64,000 nucleotides of DNA from CAVQYV01 sp963718295 [NCBI: uncultured Methylomirabilota bacterium] (GCA_963718295.1 CAVQYV010000004.1:124001-188000), one strand, 5' to 3'. Positions 7,098 to 18,044 are shown, numbered from the stretch's first letter. Notes: generated from the letters alone by a model not told the origin. Made by a program: numbers and translations.

Positions 7098-8585
7098 ATG
7101 CCCGATGAACCGAAAGGAAGCATGATGCCGGAAGTGGCAATCGAGGGGGAAGTATCCCTGGGCCGGCTGGATCCTCTCAAGTTAGCAGTGGTCCCCACCT
7201 TCATGGGGATTTTTGCTTACATGGGGCCGGGGATTCTCTGGGCGGCCCTGGCACAAGGCAGTGGGGAGCTGATCTGGTGGCCTTATCTCACTGCCAAGTA
7301 CGGGGCGGCATTCCTGGGGCTCCTGATCCCTGCCTCCTTATTGCAGTACTGGATCAACTTGGAAATCTGCCGCTATACGGTCTGTACCGGGGAAACTCCC
7401 ATTACCGGATTCTCTCGGATCGGCGCCTGGTATGTGACCATCATCTGGATCGGTTTCATCATCGAATACGCCTGGTCGGGCGCCTATGCAGTGGCAGGAG
7501 GGACAGCCCTTTCTGCCCTGACCCACTTCCCGACCGGTTGGAGTCCCAAGGCCCAGTCCCTATTCTGGGGGTATCTCACTATCTTCATCTACCTCATTGC
7601 CCTGGTCTTCGGCCGGGTGGTTTACTACATCGTGGAGAAGATTTCCATGGTGGTGGTGGGCGTCACCATCGTGGGGATGATTGCGGCCCTGGTTCAGCCC
7701 AAGGTTCTGGCGGTGAGCGGGGAATTCTTGAGGGCCCTTTTCATTCCCCATGCCTTCATCCCCAACAACTGGGACCCCAAGGATACCAGCATCGTGGTGA
7801 CCAGCATCGCCTATGCGGGGGCAGGGGGCTTCGGTCAGCTCTTTCTGGGCTATTATATGAGGGATAAATCCATCGGCATGGCTAAATACATCGGCCGGGT
7901 CACCAGCCCCATTACCGGAGACTTGGAGCCCATCCCGGCCACGGGATACGCCTTCAAAGACACCCCTCAGAACCGGATTCAATATAAAGGGTGGGTGAAG
8001 TACTTCAGCTTCGAGAGCTTCCTGGGGATTTTTCTCAACACCGTGACTACCGGAATCATGTGTTGGTTGGCCTTCGCTTTGCTGCTGCCGGAGCACAAGG
8101 TGCCCAAGGGCTGGGAGATCGCGGTGGTGCAATCCGCCTTCTTTGAGGTTGCCTGGGGCCCCATCGGCAAGGCCCTCTTCCTGCTGGTGGCTGCGGCCTT
8201 CCTCTGCGATGCTTGGCTGCAGCACGCGGATGGGTTTTCCCGAGTCCAGTCGGATTATTTCTTTGCCAACTTCAAATTTGCTCGGAAGATCCCATTCCGC
8301 ACCTGGTACTACATCTTCCTTACCTTCTTTACAGTCATGACGACCATCACCATGGCATTGGCCCAGCCGGGCACCCTGATCGTCATCCGGGGGGTGATTT
8401 CCTTCCTGGCGATGAGCATCTTCTCGCCGGGGCTGATCTATCTCAATTACTACATGATGCCCAAGGTCTTCCCAAACTGGGCGAAGCCCCACCCCATCAC
8501 CAAGGCCCTCATGTATTTCTGCACCGGATGCTACATCGTGATGGCCTGCATCTATCTGACTCTGCTATTTGGCGGGAAGATCTGA
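7098..8585 (+). CDS. Nramp-like divalent metal transporter, divergent
   Basis: The 495-residue product has about eleven hydrophobic segments and the overall Nramp (SLC11) layout. The first helix reads GPGILWAALAQGSGELIWWP; in canonical Mn/Fe Nramp proteins this position carries a DPGN metal motif, which is missing here. The sixth helix, where MPH normally contributes a Met ligand, reads IAYAGAGGFGQLFLGYYM. The protein therefore belongs to an Nramp-related branch whose substrate cannot be read from canonical ligands. A GGGAGAGGGAG ribosome site supports the ATG at 7098; ATGs at codons 9 and 10 are alternatives. It ends 3 bases before the convergent prenyltransferase gene. Membrane location is certain; transport of a divalent metal is inference from the family. 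Confidence 0.7.
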   Translation: MPDEPKGSMMPEVAIEGEVSLGRLDPLKLAVVPTFMGIFAYMGPGILWAALAQGSGELIWWPYLTAKYGAAFLGLLIPASLLQYWINLEICRYTVCTGETPITGFSRIGAWYVTIIWIGFIIEYAWSGAYAVAGGTALSALTHFPTGWSPKAQSLFWGYLTIFIYLIALVFGRVVYYIVEKISMVVVGVTIVGMIAALVQPKVLAVSGEFLRALFIPHAFIPNNWDPKDTSIVVTSIAYAGAGGFGQLFLGYYMRDKSIGMAKYIGRVTSPITGDLEPIPATGYAFKDTPQNRIQYKGWVKYFSFESFLGIFLNTVTTGIMCWLAFALLLPEHKVPKGWEIAVVQSAFFEVAWGPIGKALFLLVAAAFLCDAWLQHADGFSRVQSDYFFANFKFARKIPFRTWYYIFLTFFTVMTTITMALAQPGTLIVIRGVISFLAMSIFSPGLIYLNYYMMPKVFPNWAKPHPITKALMYFCTGCYIVMACIYLTLLFGGKI

Positions 8586-8588
8586 TCG

Positions 8589-9518
8589 TCAGATGAGATA
8601 GGCCAGGCAGAGCAGGAGGCCGGTCAACAGGTGGTTCAGGATGCTCAGGGCCTGGGCCGGTCTGAGGCGAGGGGGATCGGAGTAGCAGCGCCGAACAATC
8701 GATATGGCCTTGAGAGAAAGGGGCAGGGTGAGGAGGCCCAAGAGGGAGGAGAAAGGCAGGATTCCCATCCCCACCCCCAGGCAAATCGAGAGATAGACGA
8801 AGAGGCTCAGCAGGAGGAAGACCCTGGAGGCCCTCTCCCTTCCCAGGCGGACGACCCAGTGGGTTTTTCCCACATCCCGGTCTGCCTCCAGGTCCGGGAA
8901 TTGGTTGATGAAGAGGACATTGGCAATGAGAAGGCCCAGCGGTAGGGAGGCGATGAGGGGCGATAGACTGATACGCTGGGCCTGAACGAAGTAGGCGCCC
9001 AAAACCGATAGGGGACCAAAGCAAAGACCCACTGCCAGCTCACCCCATCCCCGTCCGGCTAAATTCAGCCTGGGTTCCACATAGAAGTAGCCGGAAAAGA
9101 TACCGAGGAATCCCAGGACCAGCAGGGGCCAGCCTCTTTGTGCTGCCAGGAATAGACCGATGGCTGCCCCGAGGGCGAGGAGGGCGATGCCTGCCCGATA
9201 GACCGCCTCTGGCTTCAAGATCCCCTGGATCAGGAAAGGGCTCCCGCCATCGAAGGGCGGGTTCTTTTGTTCTCGATAGAGGAGGTCATTGCCGCTCTTG
9301 TAGTCGAAGTAGTCGTTCAGGACATTGGTCCCGCCGTGAAGGGAGACGGCCCCCACCAGAGCGAGGAGAAAGTAGATAGGGCGAATACTTGCACCCTCCC
9401 CATAAGCAGCAGCGGTTCCCAGCAGCACGGGCAAGGCGCTGCCGGCGAAAAAGGGGCGCGCAATTCGAGTAGCCAGATCTTCAGGCGAGAGCTTTCCATT
9501 CTCCTTGTTTCCTCCCAT
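8589..9518 (-). CDS. UbiA-family prenyltransferase, MenA-like
   Basis: About 309 residues from the ATG at 9516-9518 (MGGNKENGK); a second in-frame ATG at 9546-9548 would overlap the start of the divergent gene. Both aspartate-rich motifs of UbiA prenyltransferases are present: NVLNDYFDYKSGND and NQFPDLEADRDVGK. They bind Mg-polyprenyl diphosphate. Eight or nine hydrophobic segments place it in the inner membrane. The first helix (ARPFFAGSALPVLLGTAAA) and the NDYFDYKSGND form resemble MenA, 1,4-dihydroxy-2-naphthoate prenyltransferase of menaquinone synthesis. No other men genes are nearby, so the substrate is inference. The divergent neighbour begins only about 20 bases away, so promoters must overlap. 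Confidence 0.75.
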   Translation of the reverse strand: MGGNKENGKLSPEDLATRIARPFFAGSALPVLLGTAAAYGEGASIRPIYFLLALVGAVSLHGGTNVLNDYFDYKSGNDLLYREQKNPPFDGGSPFLIQGILKPEAVYRAGIALLALGAAIGLFLAAQRGWPLLVLGFLGIFSGYFYVEPRLNLAGRGWGELAVGLCFGPLSVLGAYFVQAQRISLSPLIASLPLGLLIANVLFINQFPDLEADRDVGKTHWVVRLGRERASRVFLLLSLFVYLSICLGVGMGILPFSSLLGLLTLPLSLKAISIVRRCYSDPPRLRPAQALSILNHLLTGLLLCLAYLI

Positions 9519-9539
9519 AGATTTCGGCCAATATAGCCT

Positions 9540-10313
9540 ATGACACATCCCAAAGCAATTGAGGAAAAGGACACTCCCGGACGAAATCGTAAGGCCCTTC
9601 AGGATTTGGCCTTGCAGGAAGGCATAAGCCTCTTAGGCATTGCGGACCTGGAGGCAGTTCGGGAGACCTTCCATCCCTCGATCCAGGAGGCCGCCGCGGG
9701 GCTGAACTATGGCATCTCCCTGGGCCTTCGACTCTCCGATGCCATCCTGGATCAGCTGGAGGGCGGCCCCAGTCTCATCTATAAGCATCACTACAAGGCC
9801 ATCAATTATCGGCTGGACCAGGTGGCCCTCCGCGTTATGCACCACCTGCAGCAGGCGGGTTACTCGGCCCTTCCCATCCCGGCCTCCCAGATGGTAGATT
9901 GGGAGAGCCAGAAGGGACACCTCTCCCATAAGTGGGTCGCCAAGTTGGCGGGACTGGGGTGGATGGGCCGGTCCACCCTGCTGATCAACCCCCAACATGG
10001 CGCCCGGGTGCGCTATGCGACGATCCTGACCGACCTGCCCCTCCCGTGCGATTCTCCCCTTTCCCTGGACTGTGGAGGGTGCCGATCCTGCATTCCCTTG
10101 TGTCCGGCAGGGGCAATCAGCGAGAAAGGTTACGACATGGCGGCCTGCGTGGAGAAACTGAAAGAGTTCTCTTCCCGCCGGGGCATCGGCGTCCTCATCT
10201 GCGGGATGTGCGTGAAAGCCTGTCCCTTGCCCTCGAGAGGCCCGGCCCGAAACGACGAGGGGCAGCGGGAAATCGATGTGCTCTTTGGTGATAGTGAGGT
10301 CGTAAAAAGATAG
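9540..10313 (+). CDS. QueG-like ferredoxin-type Fe-S protein
   Basis: A 257-residue soluble protein. The middle (AKLAGLGWMGRSTLLINPQHG and YATILTDLPL) matches the conserved core of the epoxyqueuosine reductase (QueG) superfamily. The C-terminal third has a ferredoxin-like pair of cysteine clusters, CGGCRSCIPLCPAGAI and CGMCVKACP, able to hold two 4Fe-4S clusters. It is shorter than QueG (about 310-380) and lacks the HEAT-repeat tail, so it may be one of the many QueG paralogues of unknown substrate rather than the tRNA enzyme. It starts back-to-back with the MenA-like gene and is followed after 23 bases by an SDR gene, suggesting co-transcription. Confidence 0.7.
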   Translation: MTHPKAIEEKDTPGRNRKALQDLALQEGISLLGIADLEAVRETFHPSIQEAAAGLNYGISLGLRLSDAILDQLEGGPSLIYKHHYKAINYRLDQVALRVMHHLQQAGYSALPIPASQMVDWESQKGHLSHKWVAKLAGLGWMGRSTLLINPQHGARVRYATILTDLPLPCDSPLSLDCGGCRSCIPLCPAGAISEKGYDMAACVEKLKEFSSRRGIGVLICGMCVKACPLPSRGPARNDEGQREIDVLFGDSEVVKR

Positions 10314-10336
10314 ATGACAGAAAGCAGGAGGAATCG

Positions 10337-11059
10337 ATGGACCTTCAAGGGCAGGTGATTTTGATCACGGGGGCCAGCAGCGGAATCGGGATGGCTACTG
10401 CCCGACTGCTGGCGCCCTGCAAGGCCCGTTTGGTCTTAGCAGCCCGGAGTGAGGAGAAACTGAAAGGATTGGCCAGCGAGGTCGAGGCAGCAGGCGGAGA
10501 AGCCCTCCCGGTGGCAGCGGATTTTAGCCGGATCGAGGAGATTGACCGCGCATTTGCCAGGACGGCCGATGCCTTTGGGCAGGTGGACATGTTGATCAAC
10601 AATGCGGGCCTGGGAGTCTATGGCCTGGTTGTAGACGGAAAGCCAAAGGACTGGCGTCGGATGATAGATCTCAATCTCTTTGGACTGATGTATGCCTGCC
10701 AGAAGGCCCTCCCCTTCATGCTTCCTCGAAAACGGGGACACATCATCAATGTCTCCTCGGTGGCGGGCCGTTTCTCCATCCCCGGCTGGGCGGTCTATGT
10801 GGCGACGAAGTGGGCCGTCAATGGCTTCACTGACTCCCTGCGCCGCGAAGTGTGCAGGGAGAATATCCGGGTGACCCTGATCGAGCCCGGCGCGGTCGAT
10901 ACCCCCTGGGGAGAGAACATACCGCCGAGCTTTCAGGCCCAGCGATCGGCCTTCTTGTCTGCCGAGGATGTGGCCCGCGGCATTCTGTACGCCATCGAGC
11001 AGCCACCGCAGGTGGCGGTCAATGAAATCCTGATCCGTCCTACGCAGCAGGAGCGTTGA
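10337..11059 (+). CDS. short-chain dehydrogenase/reductase
   Basis: The 240-residue product is a classical SDR. It shows TGASSGIG near residue 11 for NAD(P) binding, NNAG near residue 90, catalytic Ser in NVSSVAGR and the YxxxK pair in YVATKWAV, followed by EPGAVDTPW. The Arg in AARSEEKL after the second beta strand favours NADPH. The family oxidises or reduces alcohols and ketones; substrate cannot be told from sequence. GGAGGAATCG ahead of the ATG is a good ribosome site. It is the second gene after the QueG-like protein and ends 45 bases from the convergent atpC. Confidence 0.85.
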   Translation: MDLQGQVILITGASSGIGMATARLLAPCKARLVLAARSEEKLKGLASEVEAAGGEALPVAADFSRIEEIDRAFARTADAFGQVDMLINNAGLGVYGLVVDGKPKDWRRMIDLNLFGLMYACQKALPFMLPRKRGHIINVSSVAGRFSIPGWAVYVATKWAVNGFTDSLRREVCRENIRVTLIEPGAVDTPWGENIPPSFQAQRSAFLSAEDVARGILYAIEQPPQVAVNEILIRPTQQER

Positions 11060-11104
11060 TCCTCTCGTTTCCCGCCTTCTCCTGTCCGCCCACATCGTCC
11101 TCCC

Positions 11105-11524
11105 TCAACGCTTCTTGGCAGCCACCTGCAGTCGGATCAGTGCTCGCTGCAGGGCGCGATCTGCGCGGTCCAAGTCCGTCTCGGTAGTCGGCTTGCTGAG
11201 GCGTGTCAGCGCCCTCTCCCGGGCGGCCTCCGCCCGGACGACGTCGATCTCTTCCGGCTTTTCTGCCTCCTCGCCCAGGATCACCACTCGATCGGGAAGC
11301 ACTTCCGCGTAGCCTCCGATGATGGCCAGATTCCTCTCCTCCTTTCCCTTACGGTAGGTGAGTTCCCCGACCGTCAGGTTGGAGACGAAGGGGATATGCC
11401 CGGGCCAGACCCCAAAATAGCCCTGGGTTCCGGGGGCGATCACCTCCGATACCTGCTCGCTCAGGAGGAGGCGCTCGGGGGTTATGATTTCCAAAAGGAA
11501 AGTGGAAGGGCTTTCTTCGGCCAT
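11105..11524 (-). CDS. atpC: F1 ATP synthase epsilon subunit
   Basis: The 139-residue protein has the family layout: an N-terminal beta-sandwich (LEIITPERLLLSEQVSEVIA, GYFGVWPGHIPFVSNL) and a C-terminal two-helix hairpin (EAARERALTRL then RADRALQRALIRL). Epsilon sits on the central stalk with gamma and can inhibit ATP hydrolysis. It is the last gene of the leftward atp operon, 23 bases after atpD. The start ATG gives MAEESPSTFLLEI, normal for the family. No terminator is visible in the 45 bases after it. Confidence 0.95.
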   Translation of the reverse strand: MAEESPSTFLLEIITPERLLLSEQVSEVIAPGTQGYFGVWPGHIPFVSNLTVGELTYRKGKEERNLAIIGGYAEVLPDRVVILGEEAEKPEEIDVVRAEAARERALTRLSKPTTETDLDRADRALQRALIRLQVAAKKR

Positions 11525-11547
11525 TTGTCTCGCAGCCCTGACCTCGC

Positions 11548-12990
<1,443 letters not shown>

Positions 12991-13028
12991 TCAGTCTTTC
13001 AGACATGCCCAGGGGCCAGAGGACTCAT

Positions 13029-13892
13029 TCATCTCAAGGCCTCGGCCCCAGCCACTACCTCCAGCAGCTCCTTGGTGATCCTTTCTTGCCTTACCTTGTT
13101 GTAGAGAAGGGTGAGGCTATGGATCATTTCCCCCGCATTCTTTTGAGCCATTTCCATGGCAGCCATGCGAGCGGCCTGCTCCGCTGCTGCCGACTCCATG
13201 AGTGCGTGATAGATCTGGACCTCAACATATTTGGGGAGGAGTTCCCGAAGGATCTGCCCGGCTGAGGGTTCGTACAGGTAATCTACCGGGATGGGACAGG
13301 ATTCCGCCATAGCCGGCTCGATGGGAAGCAGCTTCCCCCAGGTCACCTTATGCTGGCCTCCCGACCTGAACTCGTTGTAGAGGAGGAGGACCTCTTCCAA
13401 ATCGAGGTCATCATGGAGGCGAAGGAGGTCTTGGCCAATTCGGGAGGCATGCTGGTAGGAGAGATTCCCGAAGATATGGATGTATTCTGCCTGAGGGCTC
13501 GATCCCCTCGCTCGCAGGAATTCCTTGGCCTTGCGGCCCACGGCCACCCAGTATGTCTGTTCGCCCTTCGCCGCCGTCCCCTTCATGAATTCCCACCCCC
13601 GACGCAGGACATTGTGATTAAAAGAGCCGCACAGTCCTTTATCGGAGGTAATGAGGACCAGCAAATGCCTCCCGGTGCTCTTCCTGGACAAAAGGGGGTG
13701 GGATTCGGGAGCGGTATGGCCGGCCAGACGGCATAGGACCTCTTCCATCTTATGGGCATAGGGACGGGCCAGCAGGATCCGTTCCTGTGACCGACGCAGG
13801 CGAGCGGCCGCCACCATCTTCATGGCCTTGGTGATCTGTTGGATGTCCCTCACCGTGCTGACGCGGCGTCTTATGTCCCTCAAAGTCGCCAT
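13029..13892 (-). CDS. atpG: F1 ATP synthase gamma subunit
   Basis: The 287-residue central stalk subunit shows the two long terminal helices that enter the alpha3beta3 ring: MATLRDIRRRVSTVRDIQQI with KAMKMVAAARLRR at the start, and AARMAAMEMAQKNAGEMI followed by LLYNKVRQERITKELLEVV at the end. The middle carries SDKGLCGSFNHNV, a family signature. It begins 3 bases after the atpA stop and is followed by atpD 47 bases later. Confidence 0.96.
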   Translation of the reverse strand: MATLRDIRRRVSTVRDIQQITKAMKMVAAARLRRSQERILLARPYAHKMEEVLCRLAGHTAPESHPLLSRKSTGRHLLVLITSDKGLCGSFNHNVLRRGWEFMKGTAAKGEQTYWVAVGRKAKEFLRARGSSPQAEYIHIFGNLSYQHASRIGQDLLRLHDDLDLEEVLLLYNEFRSGGQHKVTWGKLLPIEPAMAESCPIPVDYLYEPSAGQILRELLPKYVEVQIYHALMESAAAEQAARMAAMEMAQKNAGEMIHSLTLLYNKVRQERITKELLEVVAGAEALR

Positions 13893-13895
13893 GGG

Positions 13896-15437
13896 CTAAT
13901 TCCGTGCTGCCGGCTTAGGAATAGGGCTCTTGGAGGTAAACAATTCCATCCACTCCTTCAAAGCTTTTTCGATCTGCTGGCGGAGAGAATCGTCGATTTC
14001 CTTCCTGCTGCGCAGCTCCTCCATGAGGCCTTGGTAGTTGGACCCAACGTGACGATATAGGCCTTCCTCAAAGCGCATTATTTCGCTCAGAGGGAGGTTG
14101 TCCAAGAATCCATGGATTCCAGCATAGATAATCAGGATCTGCGCCTCCACCGGGAGGGGTCTGAATTGACCCTGTTTCAGGATCTCCACCATCCGTTCTC
14201 CCCTGGCCAATTGGGCCTGGGTGGCCCTGTCCAATTCCGTTCCGAATTGGGCAAAGGCGGACATCTCCCGGTATTGGGCCAGATCGAGGCGGAGTCGGCC
14301 CGCCACCTGTTTCATCGCCTTGATCTGTGCGGAACCTCCCACCCGTGACACCGAGAGGCCCACATTGACGGCGGGACGAACCCCGGAGAAGAAGAGATCC
14401 ACCTCCAGATAGATCTGGCCGTCGGTGATGGAGATCACATTGGTGGGGATATAGGCAGAGACATCGCCCAACTGGGTTTCGATGATGGGCAGGGCGGTCA
14501 GGGAGCCTCCTCCCAATTCCTCATTGAGCTTGGCGGCCCTTTCCAGCAGCCGGGAATGGAGATAGAAGACATCCCCTGGGTATGCCTCCCGCCCGGGGGG
14601 ACGCCTCAAAAGGAGCGAGAGCTGACGATAACTGGCGGCATGCTTGGAGAGATCATCGTAGATGCATAGGGCATGCATTCCCCGATCCCGGAAATACTCG
14701 CCCATAGCGCATCCGGCGTAAGGGGCCAGAAACTGGAGGGAAGCTGGATCGCTGGCGCCCGCAACCACCACCACCGTGTAATCCATGGCGCCGTAATCGT
14801 CCAAGGTCTTGACGATCCGGGCCACGGTAGAATTCTTCTGGCCGATGGCCACATAGATGCTGAAGACCCCCGAGCCCTTTTGGTTGAGGATGGTGTCGAT
14901 CGCCAAGGCAGTCTTGCCCGTCTGTCGATCCCCGATGATGAGCTCTCGCTGACCCCTGCCAATGGGGATCATGGAATCAATGGCCTTGATGCCGGTCTGC
15001 AACGGCTCCTTGACCGGTCTCCGATCCACGACTCCCGGGGCCAGCCTTTCAACGGGATTATGTTCCTCAGTATGGATGGGTCCCTTGCCATCCAAGGGTT
15101 GTCCCAGGGGGTTTACCACCCGCCCCAAGAGGCCGGGGCCGACTGGGACCTGTGCGATGCGGCGGGTGCGCTTGGCCAGATCGCCCTCCTTGATATGAGT
15201 ATAATCTCCGAGGAGGACGGCGCTGACGCTATCCTCTTCCAGGTTCAGCACCAGTCCTAAAGTCCCTCCGGGGAACTCCAGGAGCTCTCCGGCCATGGCC
15301 TTCTCCAGACCGTAAAGGCGGGCCACCCCATCCCCCACCTCGACCACGGTCCCCACCTCGCTGAACTCCAGCTCCGGCTTCAGGCCCTGCAGCTGAGCCT
15401 TGATGATTTCGCTGATTTCCTCCGCCCTGATTCTCAA
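13896..15437 (-). CDS. atpA: F1 ATP synthase alpha subunit
   Basis: The 513-residue non-catalytic nucleotide-binding subunit has P-loop GDRQTGKT at 169-176, the [22 protein letters not shown] block and the [14 protein letters not shown] motif. It starts [18 protein letters not shown] as usual. It overlaps the end of atpH by 4 bases, so translation is probably coupled, and is followed 3 bases later by atpG. Confidence 0.97.
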   Translation of the reverse strand: MRIRAEEISEIIKAQLQGLKPELEFSEVGTVVEVGDGVARLYGLEKAMAGELLEFPGGTLGLVLNLEEDSVSAVLLGDYTHIKEGDLAKRTRRIAQVPVGPGLLGRVVNPLGQPLDGKGPIHTEEHNPVERLAPGVVDRRPVKEPLQTGIKAIDSMIPIGRGQRELIIGDRQTGKTALAIDTILNQKGSGVFSIYVAIGQKNSTVARIVKTLDDYGAMDYTVVVVAGASDPASLQFLAPYAGCAMGEYFRDRGMHALCIYDDLSKHAASYRQLSLLLRRPPGREAYPGDVFYLHSRLLERAAKLNEELGGGSLTALPIIETQLGDVSAYIPTNVISITDGQIYLEVDLFFSGVRPAVNVGLSVSRVGGSAQIKAMKQVAGRLRLDLAQYREMSAFAQFGTELDRATQAQLARGERMVEILKQGQFRPLPVEAQILIIYAGIHGFLDNLPLSEIMRFEEGLYRHVGSNYQGLMEELRSRKEIDDSLRQQIEKALKEWMELFTSKSPIPKPAARN

Positions 15438-15991
15438 TTTGACTCCCCATCAGCGAGCAATCGGAGTTTCATGCGACCCAATTCCCCTTGGATGCTGGCA
15501 TCCCACACTTCGTCGCTTCCTATCTGTGCCCTCCACCCTCCCAGGAGGGATGGATCTTGGCGCTGGGTCAAGATTACCTCTTTCTCCAGCCTTTTCTGGA
15601 AGGACCGGCAGAGGGAACCGAGATCCTCGCCAGAGAGGGGAAGGGGGGTGGATACCAGTACCCTGACCCGTTTCCGGCGCATATCCACCAGTTTCTGGTA
15701 GTGGCGGCAGATATCGAAGAGGAGTGAAAATCTGCCCTTTTCCAACAAAAAGAGCAGGAACTTCTGCGCCAATCCCTGGATCTGTAAAGCCTGCAGGAGG
15801 CGCTCCATCGCCAAGGCCAGCTCCTCATGGTCCCGATCAGCGGGTCGGAAAAATAGGGATTTCAGCGCAGGAGTCTCATGAAAAATGCGCGAGAATTCCT
15901 CCAGTTGATCACCCACTTCCTCCAGCTGCCCCGCCTCGATGGCCAGATCGGCCAGCGCCCGGGCATACCTCTTGGGAAGCCCTCCGTTCAA
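15434..15991 (-). CDS. atpH: F1 ATP synthase delta subunit
   Basis: A 185-residue peripheral stalk subunit (OSCP homologue). The N-terminal helical domain ([24 protein letters not shown]) and the C-terminal domain with [11 protein letters not shown] and [18 protein letters not shown] match the family. It joins subunit b to the top of alpha. It overlaps atpF upstream by 4 bases and atpA downstream by 4 bases, typical of tight operon coupling. Confidence 0.93.
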   Translation of the reverse strand: MNGGLPKRYARALADLAIEAGQLEEVGDQLEEFSRIFHETPALKSLFFRPADRDHEELALAMERLLQALQIQGLAQKFLLFLLEKGRFSLLFDICRHYQKLVDMRRKRVRVLVSTPLPLSGEDLGSLCRSFQKRLEKEVILTQRQDPSLLGGWRAQIGSDEVWDASIQGELGRMKLRLLADGESN

Positions 15992-16473
15992 TTCTTCTCC
16001 CCCATGTGTTCCATGGTATCCTGAATCAGCCGGTGCTGGTCCTCTTCCCTGAGAGATTTCTTGATCACCTTCTCTGCCAGGACGGTTGCCAGCTCCACCA
16101 CCTCCGTCCTCAATTGGAGCCGCACATTCCTGACCTCCCCTTCGATTTCTTCCTTGGCCTCATCGATGAGCCTCCTGGCCTCCTCCTTGGCTTCCTTGAG
16201 GGTCTGGCGCCTTTCCTCCGACACCTCTCTCTTGGCCGCATCCTTCAAGGTCTCGATCTCCTTCTGGGCCTGAGACAGGAGATGGGAATACTCAGAGAGC
16301 TTGCTCTGTGACTCCTGGCGGGAGGCCTCGGCATCCTCCATGATCTTGTGGATCGACCCCGATCTTTGGGCCAGGAAGCGCTGAATGGGCTTGAAGAGGA
16401 AAAAGTAAAGGAGGCCCATGAGGACCAGGAAATTCAAAATCTGAAAGAGGAGGGTTCGATTCAGTTCAATCAT
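15988..16473 (-). CDS. atpF: F0 ATP synthase subunit b
   Basis: The 161-residue protein has one N-terminal membrane helix (LLFQILNFLVLMGLLYFFLF, residues about 8-27) followed by a long charged coiled coil rich in Glu, Lys and Ala. This is the b-subunit plan: membrane anchor plus dimeric peripheral stalk contacting delta. Only one b gene is present, so a homodimer is expected. It is the first structural atp gene, 7 bases after the atpI-like gene. The a (atpB) and c (atpE) genes that normally accompany b are not in the window. Confidence 0.92.
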   Translation of the reverse strand: MIELNRTLLFQILNFLVLMGLLYFFLFKPIQRFLAQRSGSIHKIMEDAEASRQESQSKLSEYSHLLSQAQKEIETLKDAAKREVSEERRQTLKEAKEEARRLIDEAKEEIEGEVRNVRLQLRTEVVELATVLAEKVIKKSLREEDQHRLIQDTMEHMGEKN

Positions 16474-16480
16474 AGGCGGC

Positions 16481-16912
16481 TCATGCGGCTCCTGGTTCCC
16501 CGGAGCACTTTCCCGGCAAGATCAGGTGAAGCAATAGACCTGCCTGGGCCATAAAAAGCCCAATCATCAGGGCCAAGATACTCATGGGGATATAGAGGAG
16601 GCCTAAGGCCAGGAGGGCCCCAGTCATGAGGAGCCGAAGGACAGTAGGCTTCCAGAACTGGGAGGCTTTTGCCTTCTCCTTCTGCCCGATCCATTGGATG
16701 ACGGAGCATGCGAGGAATCGGAAATTGAGGAGGCTCAGGACGGATCCGAAGGACAAGCCGAGGAGCCAATCCCAGCGGGAAAGCAAGGAGGAAGCCACCA
16801 GGGAGGAAAGGGCCAGAACGATGCCGATCCCCAAGCTCCTGCGGATGATCCCCCCGGAGTCCGCCATCTCTGAATCGTGGACCAGAACCCATTGGAAGAA
16901 GCGATTTCCCAT
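16481..16912 (-). CDS. atpI: ATP synthase subunit I-like membrane protein
   Basis: About 143 residues from the ATG 8 bases after the mnmA stop (MGNRFFQWVLV); another ATG 15 codons in (MADSGGII) is possible. Four hydrophobic segments are visible: SLGIGIVLALSSLVASSLL, WDWLLGLSFGSVLSLLNF, PTVLRLLMTGALLALGLL and PMSILALMIGLFMAQAGLLL. The short length, four helices and position just before atpF fit subunit I (AtpI), which helps assemble the c-ring or supply Mg. Sequence is poorly conserved in this family, so the name rests partly on context. It is not a truncated subunit a: no essential Arg-bearing helix is seen. Confidence 0.7.
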   Translation of the reverse strand: MGNRFFQWVLVHDSEMADSGGIIRRSLGIGIVLALSSLVASSLLSRWDWLLGLSFGSVLSLLNFRFLACSVIQWIGQKEKAKASQFWKPTVLRLLMTGALLALGLLYIPMSILALMIGLFMAQAGLLLHLILPGKCSGEPGAA

Positions 16913-16919
16913 GGCTGAG

Positions 16920-18044
16920 TCAGGTCCTCTTTTCCTGTTCTGCCTGTCCGTCCCCACCGCTGCCAGCGGAAGCGATGATTCCTCCTCCCACCACCATATC
17001 CTTACGGTAGAAGACCACAGCCTGGCCGGGCGTGATCGCCCGCTGGGGTTTGGCGAATCTGACCCGCACTCGACCATCGGGCAGAGGTCCTATCCAGGCC
17101 AGATCCCCCGGATGCTGGTACCGAATCTTGGCCAAGACCTCCATTTCTTGGGAGAGACTGTCAAAGGGGATGAAGCGGGTCTGCTCCGCCACCAACTCCG
17201 AGCACCAGAGGTCTTTCTCCTCACCGACGATCACCTCGTTTCGCTCCCGGTCGAGGTCGACGACATAGAGGGGCTGACGGGCCGCAATGCCCAGTCCTCT
17301 CCTTTGCCCGATGGTATAGAATGCAATGCCAGGGTGTTCCCCTCGAATCTCACCTGTCAGATCCCGGATCTTGCCAGGCTTGATTTCCCCCTGATCTCTC
17401 CCCTGCAGGAATTGTCGATAGTCCCCCTCTGGGATAAAACAGATCTCCTGGCTCTCGGGGCGATGGGCCACCCTCAAGCCCAACTTCCCTGCCAGCCTTC
17501 GGGTTTCCTCTTTCCGCATATTGCCCAAAGGCATGAGTATATGCTTCAGTTGTTCCTGACTCAGGTTGAAGAGAAAGTAAGATTGGTCCTTGTGAGGATC
17601 TGGAGAGCGCCAAAGCAGATAACGGCCGCTTTCCGGATGGTAGCTGACACGGGCATAGTGGCCGGACGCTACGTAGTCCGCTCCCCATTCTCGGGCTTGG
17701 TTCAGCAGTGAGCCGAACTTCAATTGCGAATTGCAGAAGACGCAGGGGTTTGGTGTCTTGCCCCGCAGGTACTGGTCAATGAAATAGGAGATGATACCCT
17801 GGGAGAATTCGCGTTCCAGGTCCAGTTCGTAAAAGGGAACCTGAAGTTGGTGGGCCACCTGCCGTGCCTCTTCGACTGCCGCCAAAGAGCCGCAGGGGCC
17901 TGAGCCATCTTGCTCCTCTTCTCGTTTCCCCGAGGACCAGAGCCGGAGGGTAACCCCTATGACCTCATATCCTCTCTGCTTCAACAGGGTCGCCGCAAGG
18001 GAACTATCCACCCCTCCGCTCATGGCTGCCACTACCCTGACCAT
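16920..18044 (-). CDS. mnmA: tRNA-specific 2-thiouridylase MnmA
   Basis: The 374-residue protein uses ATP and persulfide sulfur to convert U34 of Lys, Glu and Gln tRNAs to 2-thiouridine. The PP-loop SGGVDSS is at residues 9-15. The first catalytic Cys region is NPCVFCNSQLKFG (Cys101, Cys104) and the second is ESQEICFIPEG near residue 200; VASGHYAR lies between them. The C-terminal beta-barrel follows. It sits directly after the scaffold and desulfurase genes in the same leftward run, which fits the sulfur supply route. An 8-base gap separates it from atpI. Confidence 0.95.
   Translation of the reverse strand: MVRVVAAMSGGVDSSLAATLLKQRGYEVIGVTLRLWSSGKREEEQDGSGPCGSLAAVEEARQVAHQLQVPFYELDLEREFSQGIISYFIDQYLRGKTPNPCVFCNSQLKFGSLLNQAREWGADYVASGHYARVSYHPESGRYLLWRSPDPHKDQSYFLFNLSQEQLKHILMPLGNMRKEETRRLAGKLGLRVAHRPESQEICFIPEGDYRQFLQGRDQGEIKPGKIRDLTGEIRGEHPGIAFYTIGQRRGLGIAARQPLYVVDLDRERNEVIVGEEKDLWCSELVAEQTRFIPFDSLSQEMEVLAKIRYQHPGDLAWIGPLPDGRVRVRFAKPQRAITPGQAVVFYRKDMVVGGGIIASAGSGGDGQAEQEKRT

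Noticed and set aside
7560-8492. 310-codon minus-strand frame opposite the Nramp-like gene
   Set aside because: His/Gly/Asp-rich composition and complete overlap with a conserved membrane protein gene.
16481-16912. The AtpI-like gene as a truncated ATP synthase subunit a
   Set aside because: It has four short helices and lacks the long helix with the essential Arg of subunit a; length fits subunit I.
16626-17711. 361-codon plus-strand frame opposite atpI and mnmA
   Set aside because: Antisense to mnmA with its intact PP-loop and Cys motifs; no supporting features.
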